Positions 34,873 to 43,270 of a DNA stretch of 64,000 nt are shown one piece after another (position 1 is the stretch's first letter; every line of letters begins with the position of its first letter). This DNA is from F23-B02 sp963613665. Its GTDB lineage: Bacteria; Bacillota; Clostridia; Oscillospirales; Oscillospiraceae. The position numbers and the translations under genes are program-made. Where the stretch lies: NCBI GenBank assembly GCA_963613665.1, contig CAVEAL010000013.1:6567-70566 (forward strand), read 5' to 3'. The notes beneath the pieces were generated by a model. That model saw only the letters and a program-made list of their open reading frames with translations, was not told where the DNA came from and ran no database searches.

Positions 34873-35304
34873 ATGCTGCTTGGCATAGTGCTCAGTATAA
34901 TAGCCGGTATGGCAATGAGCGTGCAGGGCGTGATGAATACGCGGCTGGGCGAAGGGATCGGCAGTATGGAGGCAAACGCCTTCGTACAGGGTACTGCCTT
35001 CCTGCTGTCGCTCGCGGCGCTCGCGTTCCGGCATCAGGGCAGCTTTGCGGCGCTCGGCAGCGTCGATAAGCTCTATTGGCTCGGCGGTGCGCTGGGTATA
35101 GTCATAACGCTCACGGTCATGCTCGGCATAAAAAGCCTCGGCACGACGGTCGCCGTATCGGTCATACTCATCTCGCAGCTGCTCGTTGCCGCCCTCATAG
35201 ATGCATTCGGGCTCATGGGCAGCGAAAAGCTCGCATTCGGATGGAATAAATACGCCGGTCTCGCCGTCATGTGCGGCGGTATGCTGCTGTTTAAATTCCG
35301 TTAG
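34873..35304 (+). CDS. YdcZ-type DMT transporter
   Basis: A 143-residue four- to five-helix membrane protein of the DMT_YdcZ family: GIVLSIIAGMAMSVQGVMNTRLGEG at the N-terminus and TVAVSVILISQLLVAALIDAFGL near 96-118, with FGWNKYAGLAVMCGGMLLF at the end. SD GGAGGAG. It is divergent from the ACT gene. Confidence 0.8.
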   Translation: MLLGIVLSIIAGMAMSVQGVMNTRLGEGIGSMEANAFVQGTAFLLSLAALAFRHQGSFAALGSVDKLYWLGGALGIVITLTVMLGIKSLGTTVAVSVILISQLLVAALIDAFGLMGSEKLAFGWNKYAGLAVMCGGMLLFKFR

Positions 35305-35394
35305 GGCGGCAGCGTCAAAAATTGCTTCTTGAAAATCTCACAGGATATGATAATATAATGTCATATAATGATATCGGATCTTTCGGGGAGAAAC

Positions 35395-35625
35395 ATGATG
35401 AACAGACTTTCGATGCTCAAAAGGACCGTTGCCGAGGCTCATGCCGCCGGCCGGCAGGACAGCCGCCATTTCATAACCCTCTACAGGGCGTATCTGCGCG
35501 GTGCATCCGAGGCCGCCGGCGATTATCGGGAAGACGAGCACGATCACAGCTTCAGAATGGCTGTGGCGGCAATGGTATTCGCCCTCATGAGCTGGTTTAT
35601 CACAATGTATTTCGTTTTTAAGTAG
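35395..35625 (+). CDS. Small C-tail anchored protein, unknown
   Basis: A 76-residue protein with a basic and acidic N-terminal part and one membrane segment at the C-terminus (MAVAAMVFALMSWFITMYFVF, about 55-75). The start at 35395 has GGGGAG upstream; an alternative ATG follows three bases later. Two TATAAT boxes (35354 and 35364) precede it, with TTGAAA 19 bases before the first. A terminator follows. Family unknown. Confidence 0.6.
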   Translation: MMNRLSMLKRTVAEAHAAGRQDSRHFITLYRAYLRGASEAAGDYREDEHDHSFRMAVAAMVFALMSWFITMYFVFK

Positions 35626-35631
35626 TTTCTG

Positions 35632-35662
35632 CGCCCTGTGCCTCCGCACGGGGCGTTTTTTT
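35632..35662 (+). terminator. Terminator after the small tail-anchored gene
   Basis: CGCCCTGTGC, 4-base loop, GCACGGGGCG, then seven T residues. Confidence 0.88.
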
Positions 35663-35672
35663 CGGCCAATTT

Positions 35673-35780
35673 TTCGACAAAATATTACATGCTTGGGATA
35701 AAAACAGTAAAAACCGCCGGTATTCGGGGCGTTTTCGTCGAATTATGTCAACAAATATTTCAAACGCTCGACACATTTCG
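35673..35780. promoter_or_regulatory. 0A-box-like sites upstream of spo0A
   Basis: TTCGACAAA at 35673-35681 is a perfect inverse 0A box (TTTGTCGAA). TTCGTCGAA at 35734-35742 differs at one position, and CTCGACA near 35768-35774 is a third weaker match. Spo0A is known to bind such boxes and regulate its own gene; here they fit autoregulation. Confidence 0.55.
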
Positions 35781-35887
35781 TATGCCAAAACGTTTCGTAT
35801 ATGGTAAGTTTATACCACAAAAGCGGCTGTTTTGCCTCAAAAGGTAAGGGCAGCGCTGTTCATGCATTTTACTGGAGGAATATAGTT

Positions 35888-36664
35888 ATGGAAACCCAAA
35901 CACGTGTTTTGATCGCAGACATCGACGAGGACTTCCGCCGCCTGCTCGGCGATGTTCTGGAGCAGGAGGACGACATGGAGTGCGTCGGCGGCACGGATAA
36001 CGGCGTGGATGCTCTCGAGCTTGCCGCCGAGCGTCAGCCGGATGTGCTGGTCATGGATCTGGTGCTTTTGAGGCTTGACGGTATCGAGGTGCTGCGCCGT
36101 CTGCCCGAGGCCTGCCCCGGCACAAAGGCGATAGTCGTTACGCATCTGTACCGCAGCGAGATCGTGCGCCAGTGTACGGCTCTCGGCGCCGTGTACTTCG
36201 TTCCCGAGCCCTGCGATGTCGGTCTGCTGCTTGACCGCATCCGTCAGGTGAGCGCGTTCACGCCGCAGGAGGAGATACTCATCCCTCCGCGCTCCGGCGA
36301 CGCGAACCTGGAGGCGGCCGTCACCGAGATCATCCATGAGATCGGCGTTCCGGCGCACATAAAGGGCTATCAGTACCTGCGCGAGGCAATAATACTTACG
36401 ATAAACGACATGGATATCATTAATGCCGTCACCAAGGTGCTCTACCCCGAGGTCGCAAAGAAGTTCGGAACGACCCCGTCGCGCGTCGAGCGTGCAATCC
36501 GCCACGCCATCGAGGTCGCGTGGGACCGCGGCGATATCGAGGTTCTGCAGAAGTTCTTCGGCTACACCGTGTCGAACATCAAAGGCAAGCCGACCAACTC
36601 CGAATTCATCGCCATGATCGCAGATTGCCTTTCCCTGCGCCAAAAGCAGGGCATAATGCGCTGA
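35888..36664 (+). CDS. spo0A: Spo0A, with an atypical receiver domain
   Basis: A 258-residue master regulator of sporulation and stationary phase. The C-terminal DNA-binding domain is fully conserved (EIGVPAHIKGYQYLREAI, then TTPSRVERAIRHAIEVAW, then NSEFIAMIAD). The receiver keeps the phospho-acceptor Asp (VMDLVLL near 56) and the Thr (VVTHL), but one of the paired pocket acids is Ile (IADIDED instead of ADD) and the invariant Lys is Glu (YFVPEP instead of LKP). Phosphorylation control may therefore differ. SD GGAGG. Its last 30 codons are repeated at 55650-55739, and a tyrosine recombinase gene follows directly: an integration site. Confidence 0.92.
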   Translation: METQTRVLIADIDEDFRRLLGDVLEQEDDMECVGGTDNGVDALELAAERQPDVLVMDLVLLRLDGIEVLRRLPEACPGTKAIVVTHLYRSEIVRQCTALGAVYFVPEPCDVGLLLDRIRQVSAFTPQEEILIPPRSGDANLEAAVTEIIHEIGVPAHIKGYQYLREAIILTINDMDIINAVTKVLYPEVAKKFGTTPSRVERAIRHAIEVAWDRGDIEVLQKFFGYTVSNIKGKPTNSEFIAMIADCLSLRQKQGIMR

Positions 36665-37004
36665 AAACACAGTAAAATCAAGGCTTTGCCGGATGGAGGA
36701 ATATGGTGCGGAAGCGACGAACAAGCTGAACGCGCTATGAAATCCCCAGCCGTATAGCAACCTATCATTGAGCTCATAGCAACGAACACTCCCTGTCAGT
36801 TGGGTATCCTGAACCAACCGACGGGGAGTGTTTTTATGAGCAATTTCAGTTTGGATTATTGCATTGGTGAGTTTATGATCTACTGCCGCAGCCGTGACCT
36901 TCGGAGGCGAACGCTGGACAGCTATGAGCACACTTTGCGCCTATTCGAGCGATGGTGCGAGGTGGAATTGAAGATAGACCACATCCATGATGTGAGCGAG
37001 CAGG
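36575..37004 (+). repeat. Left direct repeat (attachment region): spo0A 3' end plus start of integrase
   Basis: This 430-base segment recurs at 55650-56079 with no insertion or deletion (constant offset 19075), roughly nine bases in ten identical. It covers the last 30 codons of spo0A, the intergenic region and the first 56 codons of the integrase. Within the spo0A part all eight differences are synonymous. Confidence 0.9.
36785..36832 (+). promoter_or_regulatory. Hairpin covering the integrase Shine-Dalgarno
   Basis: AACACTCCC (36785-36793) pairs with GGGAGTGTT (36824-36832), with a further AGTTGG/CCAAC pair inside. The right arm contains the GGGGAG site of the integrase and is followed by T residues, so it may act as terminator for spo0A transcripts or as a translational block. 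The structure is conserved in the second copy. Confidence 0.6.
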
Positions 37005-37822
37005 TTATACGGCGCTATATCACAAACCTTCAGGAACGCGGCAAATATACATTTTATGCCGACGAGAAGAGCAGAGGTACAAACTTTCCTGAGCGGCGTA
37101 GAGATTACAGGCAGCCGATAACAACGGCCACGATAAATAATTATATACGCAATCTGAAAGTGTTCTTCAATTGGCTCGATTCGGAGCACTGGCTGAGCAA
37201 AAATCCGATGAAGAAAGTAAGGCAGCTGAAAACCAACAGGCAGAAGAAAGAGTATCTTAGCGACGATGAGTTCAAAAAGCTCGTCGGACATTTGGACAAA
37301 TCATATTTTTCGGAGCATCGGGATTATGCCATGATAGTGCTGATGCTCGATACCGGCATGAGACTGGGCGAGTGCAGCAGCCTTTTGGTATCCGATATAC
37401 AGCTTGCGAGGCATCAGATTGTCCTGAGAGCGGAGATGACGAAGGGGAGGAAGGACAGAACAGTGTTTTTCTCGCAGCGCACAGAGAGCATCCTGCGGCG
37501 CTGGCTTCAATACAAAGACAGATACGTTGACAGTGATTATCTTTTTCCTGTCCAGTATAGCGGCGGATGTATACAAGTGCGGAATTTCGAGACTAACTTC
37601 AAAAAATACCTCCGACGAGCGGGACTGAAAGACACCATTTCTCCGCACTGTTTGCGCAATAACTTTGCAAAGCGCTGTCTGATGAACGGAATGGATATAT
37701 ATACCCTCAGCCGTTTGCTGGGACATTCCAGTGTTACAGTGACCGAGGAAGCATATCTCGACCTCACAGATAATGACATTGGGCAGCGTTACCAGCACTT
37801 TAGTCCTGTGACAAAGATGTGA
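36836..37822 (+). CDS. Tyrosine recombinase / integrase of the spo0A island
   Basis: A 328-residue phage-integrase family protein. Residues 1-95 are the SAM-like core-binding domain (FMIYCRSRDLRRRTLDSYEH). The catalytic domain shows the Arg in DTGMRLGE near 185, a Lys-containing KGRKDRTVFF near 217, PHCLRNNFAKRC (His-x-x-Arg) near 279, LGHSSVTVTEEAYLDL with the His and the Tyr nucleophile near 305-316. All active-site residues are present, so it should be functional. Its position 171 bases after the spo0A stop, and the repeat of this junction 19 kb away, indicate that it inserts the island at the spo0A 3' end. Confidence 0.9.
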   Translation: MSNFSLDYCIGEFMIYCRSRDLRRRTLDSYEHTLRLFERWCEVELKIDHIHDVSEQVIRRYITNLQERGKYTFYADEKSRGTNFPERRRDYRQPITTATINNYIRNLKVFFNWLDSEHWLSKNPMKKVRQLKTNRQKKEYLSDDEFKKLVGHLDKSYFSEHRDYAMIVLMLDTGMRLGECSSLLVSDIQLARHQIVLRAEMTKGRKDRTVFFSQRTESILRRWLQYKDRYVDSDYLFPVQYSGGCIQVRNFETNFKKYLRRAGLKDTISPHCLRNNFAKRCLMNGMDIYTLSRLLGHSSVTVTEEAYLDLTDNDIGQRYQHFSPVTKM

Positions 37823-38525
37823 AAAACTCATGTCTATAAACTACCCAATAAATCATTTGTGTTTATTGATAGATACAACTATACAAAATGGTCAAAAAAG
37901 TATAACCATACATAAAAAGCCCCTGTATTAGCGTAGAAAAAGCACACCAAAAGCTCAATTTCAGAGCCGCAAAGCATTGAAAATACAGGGGTATACACTC
38001 ATAAAAACAGCATGTTGACAGAACACGGAAAAATATATAAGAAATAGGCTGAAAAATATGCGCACCGCGATAAAGGGGAACTTTATTGGTACGTTCGTTA
38101 TATATTTACAGCAATAGTGCATGGAATTATTAGACAGCGAAATTTTCGGGCGCCAGCTCGGGGGCTCCGCCCCCTTTCTTTGCTGGCGGTTATTAAATAG
38201 TCTCTGCCTTATTTGTTAAAGAATTTATTATAAAATATGTATTTATATTATTTTTACCAGTAGGGTAAAGGATTATTTTTTATTAATTATATATACCTCT
38301 TATCTTTTAAGGCTCGAGGCCGCAAAGCATTGAAAACACTACGTTTTTTTAAGCATTTATCCGCACAGACGGATAAACCCTAATTTTTGCCGCTCGAAAC
38401 ATAAACAAATGCTGCTCTATTCTCTCAACTATAAGCAGGGCAATAGCTCATGAGAATAAGCCTCCTAATAAGAACAGTGCGAGCCGTCCGCTTGTTTCTC
38501 GCTGGATAGAGCAAGCTGCAATGCT
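37823..38525. other. AT-rich non-coding region with hairpins
   Basis: No gene is seen. CCCCTGTATT at 37920 and AATACAGGGG at 37982 form an inverted pair 52 bases apart. The motif GCCGCAAAGCATTGAAAA occurs twice (about 37966 and 38309). A nested hairpin at 38151-38188 (CGCCAGC..GGGGGC-TCC-GCCCCC..GCTGGCG) is terminator-like. The region could be part of an origin or attachment arm region. Confidence 0.45.
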
Positions 38526-39902
38526 TTATGAGTCCTCTTCTAAGCTTGTATCTAACCAGTCGAGGAGGAGATTGCGCATACGCTTAGAGGGGATGTACAA
38601 AAATACATGCTCATCATTGCGCAGTCTACTCCTGCATATCCACTGTATAAGAGAGGAGAGCGCAAACTCGTCATCATCTAAGACTATTGCCTTTTCTCCG
38701 TTCCTTATCCTCTCAGGATTTTTATCAACAAACAATCCTTTCAAATCGGGATGGTAATGCAGATTACACAGATAAGCTAACGCCCACCGATTTGAATAGT
38801 TGTTAGAAGCCCTCATATTGCAGGGAACAAAACAATTAAGTCTCGCCTCTTGTGTGTCCTTATCCAGCAATGCAAAATCTTCATCTGAAATGGTGGTCAA
38901 ATGTTCTGCGCGTAGAAAACGCTCTCGGCTTAACCTGTCTTGATGTTTCGTGGGGCAAGTCCACATTATGGCCTCATTCTTTGCTGATGCGCGCAGATTT
39001 TTGAAATAATTGCGAGTGTAGCTGCTCAGCAGCTCAAGGTCTGCTTTAGTAGCTCGTTTATCCCACCATGTGGAGCTAAACATGTAGCGAGTATTCTTTT
39101 GCGCTTCATTAAAATTGTATTTGCCGTCGTATACGGTTATAAGTCCTTTCATCTTACGTCTGAATTGCAAGTCAATCTCAGGGTCATACTCACAGACGTA
39201 GTAATCACCAGTATCATCTTTTTTAACACTGGCAAGCTCATAAGGTATGTCGAACAGCTCAAAGTATGCCCTGAGCATTGAGCTTTCAAAGCGGTGAGTC
39301 ATCACATAAATGTTATCCAGTACGGTAAACACTTCGGGCGGAAAGATGCAGACAAGCAGAGAGTCACGCACATAATACAGACGGTTCAGTTTAGCAAGCC
39401 GCTCTGCCTCAGAGAACTTGCTGTCCTCATAGCTCGCACCTATCCACTGGACAAGTCCGTCATCGCCAATGCTTATAAGCTTTTCTTCTATGAGCATTTT
39501 CATATCCCCTTTATTTATCGTTTGAGATATATCACTTTTGACTATCTGAGTATCATTAAACGGCCTCACAACATCAAGCACCTCATCCAGTATCAGTGTG
39601 TATTTGCCGCTGGACATCGCGTCGATAGTGCGTGCATCTGCGTTTAAAAACGTGCTGTGTGTTACTGCGACGCAGTAACGCTCCTCAAGCAGCTCAGTGA
39701 AGTCATCAAGCTTTGTAGTACATTCATCGGGTATAGGCTCTCTAAACCTTGCTGCATTGCAAGCACTGCGAATACGTTTTATCTCATCGAGAAGAGGAGT
39801 GCAGTATATATAGTCCGTCTCCGTATGCTGGCTCATCTCCTGTATCGCCCACGAAGTTTTACCCGTGCCGCAAGGTGCATCTATGACTTTGACAGTGTTC
39901 AT
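38526..39902 (-). CDS. Helicase-like P-loop ATPase of the island
   Basis: A 458-residue protein. Walker A is APCGTGKTSWAIQEM near 9-18, DEXX-like Walker B is YTLILDEVLDVV near 101-108, and a late RSRLRND region near 428 could hold an arginine finger. The order resembles superfamily 1/2 helicases of phages and plasmids, but similarity is low and several motifs are unclear. Start overlaps the upstream HNH-like gene by 4 bases, so both are translated together. A role in replication of the element is likely, given the nearby iteron-like repeats. Confidence 0.6.
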   Translation of the reverse strand: MNTVKVIDAPCGTGKTSWAIQEMSQHTETDYIYCTPLLDEIKRIRSACNAARFREPIPDECTTKLDDFTELLEERYCVAVTHSTFLNADARTIDAMSSGKYTLILDEVLDVVRPFNDTQIVKSDISQTINKGDMKMLIEEKLISIGDDGLVQWIGASYEDSKFSEAERLAKLNRLYYVRDSLLVCIFPPEVFTVLDNIYVMTHRFESSMLRAYFELFDIPYELASVKKDDTGDYYVCEYDPEIDLQFRRKMKGLITVYDGKYNFNEAQKNTRYMFSSTWWDKRATKADLELLSSYTRNYFKNLRASAKNEAIMWTCPTKHQDRLSRERFLRAEHLTTISDEDFALLDKDTQEARLNCFVPCNMRASNNYSNRWALAYLCNLHYHPDLKGLFVDKNPERIRNGEKAIVLDDDEFALSSLIQWICRSRLRNDEHVFLYIPSKRMRNLLLDWLDTSLEEDS

Positions 39903-40786
39903 TCTGCGCTGGCCTCCCTTACAGGCTTTGCGTCTGACCAGTCGGCAGCTGTAAGCTCACTCTGTAGCTCAAGAGCGTATTTAATATCGTCTCCCCAATA
40001 TTCATTGCTGGGCGTATTAATCCACAACATAAAGCCTCTTTTATTCTCTTTGAGCGGAAGGGTATGCTCTCTGTGCTTAAGCACCTCACGGCGCAGACAG
40101 GCCAGCAGCTCATTAGTGTTGTAGCATATGTAATGCTCCTCAAACCAGCCCCAATTAGGATGACCGCCCTTAACGGTCTTAGAGAGTATAGCCGCTCTGC
40201 GCTCAGGGTTTGCGTCGTATTCCTGCAAGAAATGCTTGATATTTGTGTGCAGGAACAGCTGCACACGGTATGTATCGTCGACATAGGAAACTATACAGGC
40301 AGAGGGCTCTTTTATCTTTGAGATGATATCCTTTTTGCGGTTATTGTCCTCAGACAGCATTGCCGACAGATTATGCCCAGTATTGTTATGATAGTTATCG
40401 TCAAGATGGTCTACAACAAGGTTGTTGTTTTCCATATAAGCACGAAACCTTTTTATATCGCTGGCTAAAGTCTCATATTTTATGAAACCGTGATAGCAGC
40501 CGTAGGCGAGATGTGAGGCGTATATCGCTATTTGTTTACCGTCCTCACTGTTCCATGTACGAAACCTCGCTCTTTTGCATCGTCGGTCACTGTCAACACC
40601 GACATTTGTAGAGCGCAGTATTTTATACAGCTCTGCGTTATATGTAAAATAGTCTGTGCCTAAGCCTACTGAACAGTCGGAATACTTACAGCGGATATAC
40701 TCCGTTCCTTTGTAGGTTTCCTTGTAAACTGTTCTGTTGTTGTGCTTAGACTTAAACTCTTTTTTCTTGGACTTAGATATATACAT
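39899..40786 (-). CDS. HNH-like protein of the island
   Basis: A 295-residue basic protein. Residues 120-150 contain VVDHLDDNYHNNTGHNLSAM followed by SEDNNRKKD, very like the HNH/beta-beta-alpha-metal motif of phage and homing endonucleases (DH..N..NN..NL......N..K). The flanks are not recognised. It is the first gene of a two-gene unit with the helicase-like ATPase. It may nick the element's own origin or an intron-less target; no intron was seen. SD is AAGGAGG. Confidence 0.6.
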   Translation of the reverse strand: MYISKSKKKEFKSKHNNRTVYKETYKGTEYIRCKYSDCSVGLGTDYFTYNAELYKILRSTNVGVDSDRRCKRARFRTWNSEDGKQIAIYASHLAYGCYHGFIKYETLASDIKRFRAYMENNNLVVDHLDDNYHNNTGHNLSAMLSEDNNRKKDIISKIKEPSACIVSYVDDTYRVQLFLHTNIKHFLQEYDANPERRAAILSKTVKGGHPNWGWFEEHYICYNTNELLACLRREVLKHREHTLPLKENKRGFMLWINTPSNEYWGDDIKYALELQSELTAADWSDAKPVREASAE

Positions 40787-41025
40787 CTGTCCTCCTTAAT
40801 TATTTGATTATAAAATTTGGCAATTGATACAGACTCATCGTGGCGGCGGTCGTGCTCCCTGCAAAGCTCTCAACTCCTCTCATCTGCTGGGCATAAAAAA
40901 TAAGCCGTTCACCGATGAAAACGTTGACGGCTTAACGCTTACCAGTGGTTAAAAGCACTACCAAAACTATTGAATTTATCCGTTCAAAGCATCAAAAAAC
41001 GGGTACAAAATACGGTGTTTCCCCA

Positions 41026-41182
41026 TACTACTAACCGCAAAGTGCCCTCCTTCCGTTTGCCGCCGTCCTCACTACTAACCGTAAAGTGACCGACAAGCTG
41101 CCCTCACCACTAACCGCAAAGGGTGAGACAAACCGTCTGCACTACTAACCGTGAAGGGGAGCACACTATATACCGCAAGTGT
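41026..41182 (+). repeat. Iteron-like direct repeats (possible origin)
   Basis: Four 19-base copies of a sequence close to CACTACTAACCGYAAAGKG start at 41026, 41070, 41105 and 41140, with a shorter fifth copy (TATATACCGCAAGTG) near 41168. Spacing of copies 2-4 is exactly 35 bases. They are flanked by two related hairpins beginning AATAAGCCGYTCACC (about 40900 and 41220). Such arrays bind replication initiators in plasmids. Confidence 0.65.
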
Positions 41183-41416
41183 ACCTCGTAGGTGTGATAT
41201 CCTAAAAATGAGCAAAAAAATAAGCCGCTCACCTTGTGGCAAGCGGCTGTGTTGCAATATGTCAAATTATCTCCCGCAAAACGGGCGCACTAACGTACAG
41301 ACAGCGCAAGCTGCCTGAGTTAGCCAGTAGGTAAAAGGGGGCTGAGCGGAAAGATTGAGCGACAGAGATAAAGAACAGGGGTGCATTAGAGAAAAAATAT
41401 CAAAACTACCCCCGTA

Positions 41417-41614
41417 TTACTTCTCCCGTTCCATGCGCTGGGCAATGGCGTTCTTAATATATGTGTTTACCTTTTCGCCAGCTCTCTCAGCTGCGGCCTT
41501 GACCTTGTTGTATTCATCTATCTGCATATCTAAGGGTACACGCTTTAGCTTCTGCTTTGCATAAGCAATATCGTACTGCGCTTTAGCGGACAGCTCTTTT
41601 TTATTCTCCGTTAC
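41417..41614 (-). CDS. Ribbon-helix-helix regulator with unclear start codon
   Basis: The frame encodes about 65 residues ending in a typical Arc/MetJ-like fold: LKRVPLDMQIDEYNKVKAAA then ERAGEKVNTYIKNAIAQRM. No ATG, GTG or TTG lies in frame at the expected place: after the Shine-Dalgarno GGAGG the codons read GCA GTA ACG, while the out-of-frame ATG there meets a stop after two codons. It may use a rare start (GTA, ACG or CTG), or it is a fresh mutant. Palindromic operators in its own promoter region (41651-41751) support it as an autoregulated repressor. Confidence 0.5.
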   Translation of the reverse strand, partial: VTENKKELSAKAQYDIAYAKQKLKRVPLDMQIDEYNKVKAAAERAGEKVNTYIKNAIAQRMEREK

Positions 41615-41650
41615 TGCATACCTCCATAAACGTATATGAATGAGTATACC

Positions 41651-41751
41651 ATATTAGTCAAACTGCGTACATAGTGCAAGATGCACAAAAACTACGTACA
41701 TAGTTTAGCAAATATTACGTCTTGACTCCCTCACTGCGTACGTAGTACCAT
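41651..41751. promoter_or_regulatory. Divergent promoters with three palindromic operators
   Basis: Three copies of the palindrome ACTRCGTACRTAGT start at 41662, 41691 and 41733. The first lies between a minus-strand TTGCAC (41679-41674) and TAATAT (41656-41651), 17 bases apart. The third lies between plus-strand TTGACT (41722-41727) and TACCAT (41746-41751), 18 bases apart. A repressor bound to them would shut both the RHH gene and the phage-like genes to the right. Confidence 0.7.
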
Positions 41752-41926
41752 ATAGCCACAGGCAAGACAGTCAAACAGGACACAGCAAGGCGGACGGAAG
41801 TAGACGCAAGCCGAAAACAAGAACGCCTATGAGAGCAGGAACGGATAAGGGAGATTGAGATTGCAAGAGGCATAGATGCTTAATGCCGCCTGCCGCTGTG
41901 ACCGCGAAAAGAAAGGAAAATGAAAA

Positions 41927-42202
41927 ATGTCAAGTATGGAAATCGTGAGCAAAATAGAGGCTCTGAAGGAATGGGAAGCATTCGCGGCAGAAGCCGCCGC
42001 CGAGATCGAAGCGCTCAAGGACAGCATAAAGGCCGAGATGATACGCCGCAATGTTGAGGAGCTGGAAGCAGGACGCTTCATAGCCCGCTTTACCTCGGTG
42101 AGCTCAAACCGTTTCGACACTACAGCGTTTAAGCGCGAGCACGGTGAAATGTATAAGCTCTACACAAAACAGACCGTGAGCCGACGTTTCAGCATAGCAT
42201 GA
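41927..42202 (+). CDS. Phage-like small protein (91 residues), unknown
   Basis: An acidic helical protein: residues 5-45 are a Glu/Ala-rich probable coiled coil (EIVSKIEALKEWEAFAAEAA...), followed by a beta-rich end (FIARFTSVSSNRFDTT). Proteins with this plan are frequent in phage early regions, but I cannot name the family. GAAAGGA precedes the ATG. It is the first gene downstream of the RHH-controlled promoter. Confidence 0.6.
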   Translation: MSSMEIVSKIEALKEWEAFAAEAAAEIEALKDSIKAEMIRRNVEELEAGRFIARFTSVSSNRFDTTAFKREHGEMYKLYTKQTVSRRFSIA

Positions 42203-42319
42203 AAAAAGCCCCTTGTGTCACCGCCGACCAAAGCACGACACAAAGAGCCTGACCACACACAAGGGAGTGGACGTACTCATTATAACCGCTCACTCCCACA
42301 AAAACAAGGGAGTAACACT

Positions 42320-42964
42320 ATGAAAGAGATGACTAAATACAGCAGAGTAGCTGGATACCTTGAGAAGCTGTTCGACATGCTCAATGCAGACCTGTTCGAC
42401 GGAGAGCTTGACCGTCCTATTATAACTCTTATACCCTCAAGCAGAAGCTACGGACACTATGTACCAACACCGATATGGAGCATAAAGGACGACTGCAAGC
42501 ACGAACTGAACATAGCAACAGCTACACTCAACAGACCGATAGAGTATACAATAGCAACCCTCGTGCATGAGATGTGCCACATATACAACAACGAAGTGCT
42601 CAACACACAGGACTGCTCAAGGGGCGGTACATACCACAACCGCGAGTTTAAGAAAGCGGCAGAGGCTCACGGGCTGAATGTGACGCGCTCGGACAAGTAC
42701 GGCTACAGTCACACGAGCCCGTCCGACAGGCTCTTAGAGTGGTGCATGGCGCATGACCTCAGAGAGATAGAGCTGTGCAGGATGGACATAGAACGAGGCT
42801 CAGCCAGCGGCTCAAGAGCCGTAGGCGGCAGCGCAACGGTAAGACGGACAGCAAACCACAATCACCGCTTTGTGTGCCCGAAATGCGGTGCAGTAGCGAG
42901 GGCAGGGAGAAGCTTAAACCTCGTGTGCGGAGATTGCGTAAGGCCGATGCTGGAAACAGTGTGA
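42320..42964 (+). CDS. SprT-like zinc metalloprotease-fold protein
   Basis: A 214-residue protein with the SprT signature HEMCHIYN near 75-82 (HExxH zinc motif) and a further possible ligand in TYHNREFKKAAEAHG near 96. A C-terminal zinc ribbon follows, FVCPKCGAVA..LVCGDCV near 187-208. This is the domain order of SprT/Spartan-like proteins; phages and plasmids often carry them, possibly to deal with DNA-protein crosslinks. SD AGGGAG. Confidence 0.85.
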   Translation: MKEMTKYSRVAGYLEKLFDMLNADLFDGELDRPIITLIPSSRSYGHYVPTPIWSIKDDCKHELNIATATLNRPIEYTIATLVHEMCHIYNNEVLNTQDCSRGGTYHNREFKKAAEAHGLNVTRSDKYGYSHTSPSDRLLEWCMAHDLREIELCRMDIERGSASGSRAVGGSATVRRTANHNHRFVCPKCGAVARAGRSLNLVCGDCVRPMLETV

Positions 42965-42981
42965 GGGAGGAAGGAGACATC

Positions 42982-43107
42982 ATGGATATAGGAACAGGCA
43001 ACAGCTTCATAGTGCTCATGATACTGGCGATAGTGAGTATAGTATGTCCAGTATTGGCAGGGGTATTGCTCCTGCTGCTGGGCAAATGGATTGTGTTTCC
43101 CGATTGA
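42982..43107 (+). CDS. Small membrane protein (41 residues)
   Basis: A short frame with SD GGAGGAAGGAG and one or two hydrophobic stretches covering residues 9-37 (FIVLMILAIVSIVCPVLAG, LLLLLGKWIVF). It lies 17 bases after the SprT-like gene, in the same direction. Function unknown. Confidence 0.55.
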   Translation: MDIGTGNSFIVLMILAIVSIVCPVLAGVLLLLLGKWIVFPD

Positions 43108-43270
43108 GCAACTGACAGCTACACCGAATTAGACTAAGAGCCATAAGGCAGACGAAGGGGAGTAGCCGCTCCCCCCAACACAAAACGATTGAAAGAAAGG
43201 ACAAAGACAAGCACCACAAAGGCGGCGGCTGCACACCGCCGCCGAAACTAAAACAGAAAGGGAGAAACTT

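Noticed and set aside
37920..38320. Retron msr-msd or other known ncRNA
   Set aside because: An inverted pair and a repeated motif are present, but no reverse transcriptase gene is in the window.
41026..41182. CRISPR array
   Set aside because: Repeats are short, variable and spaced unevenly at the ends, with no cas genes; iterons explain them better.
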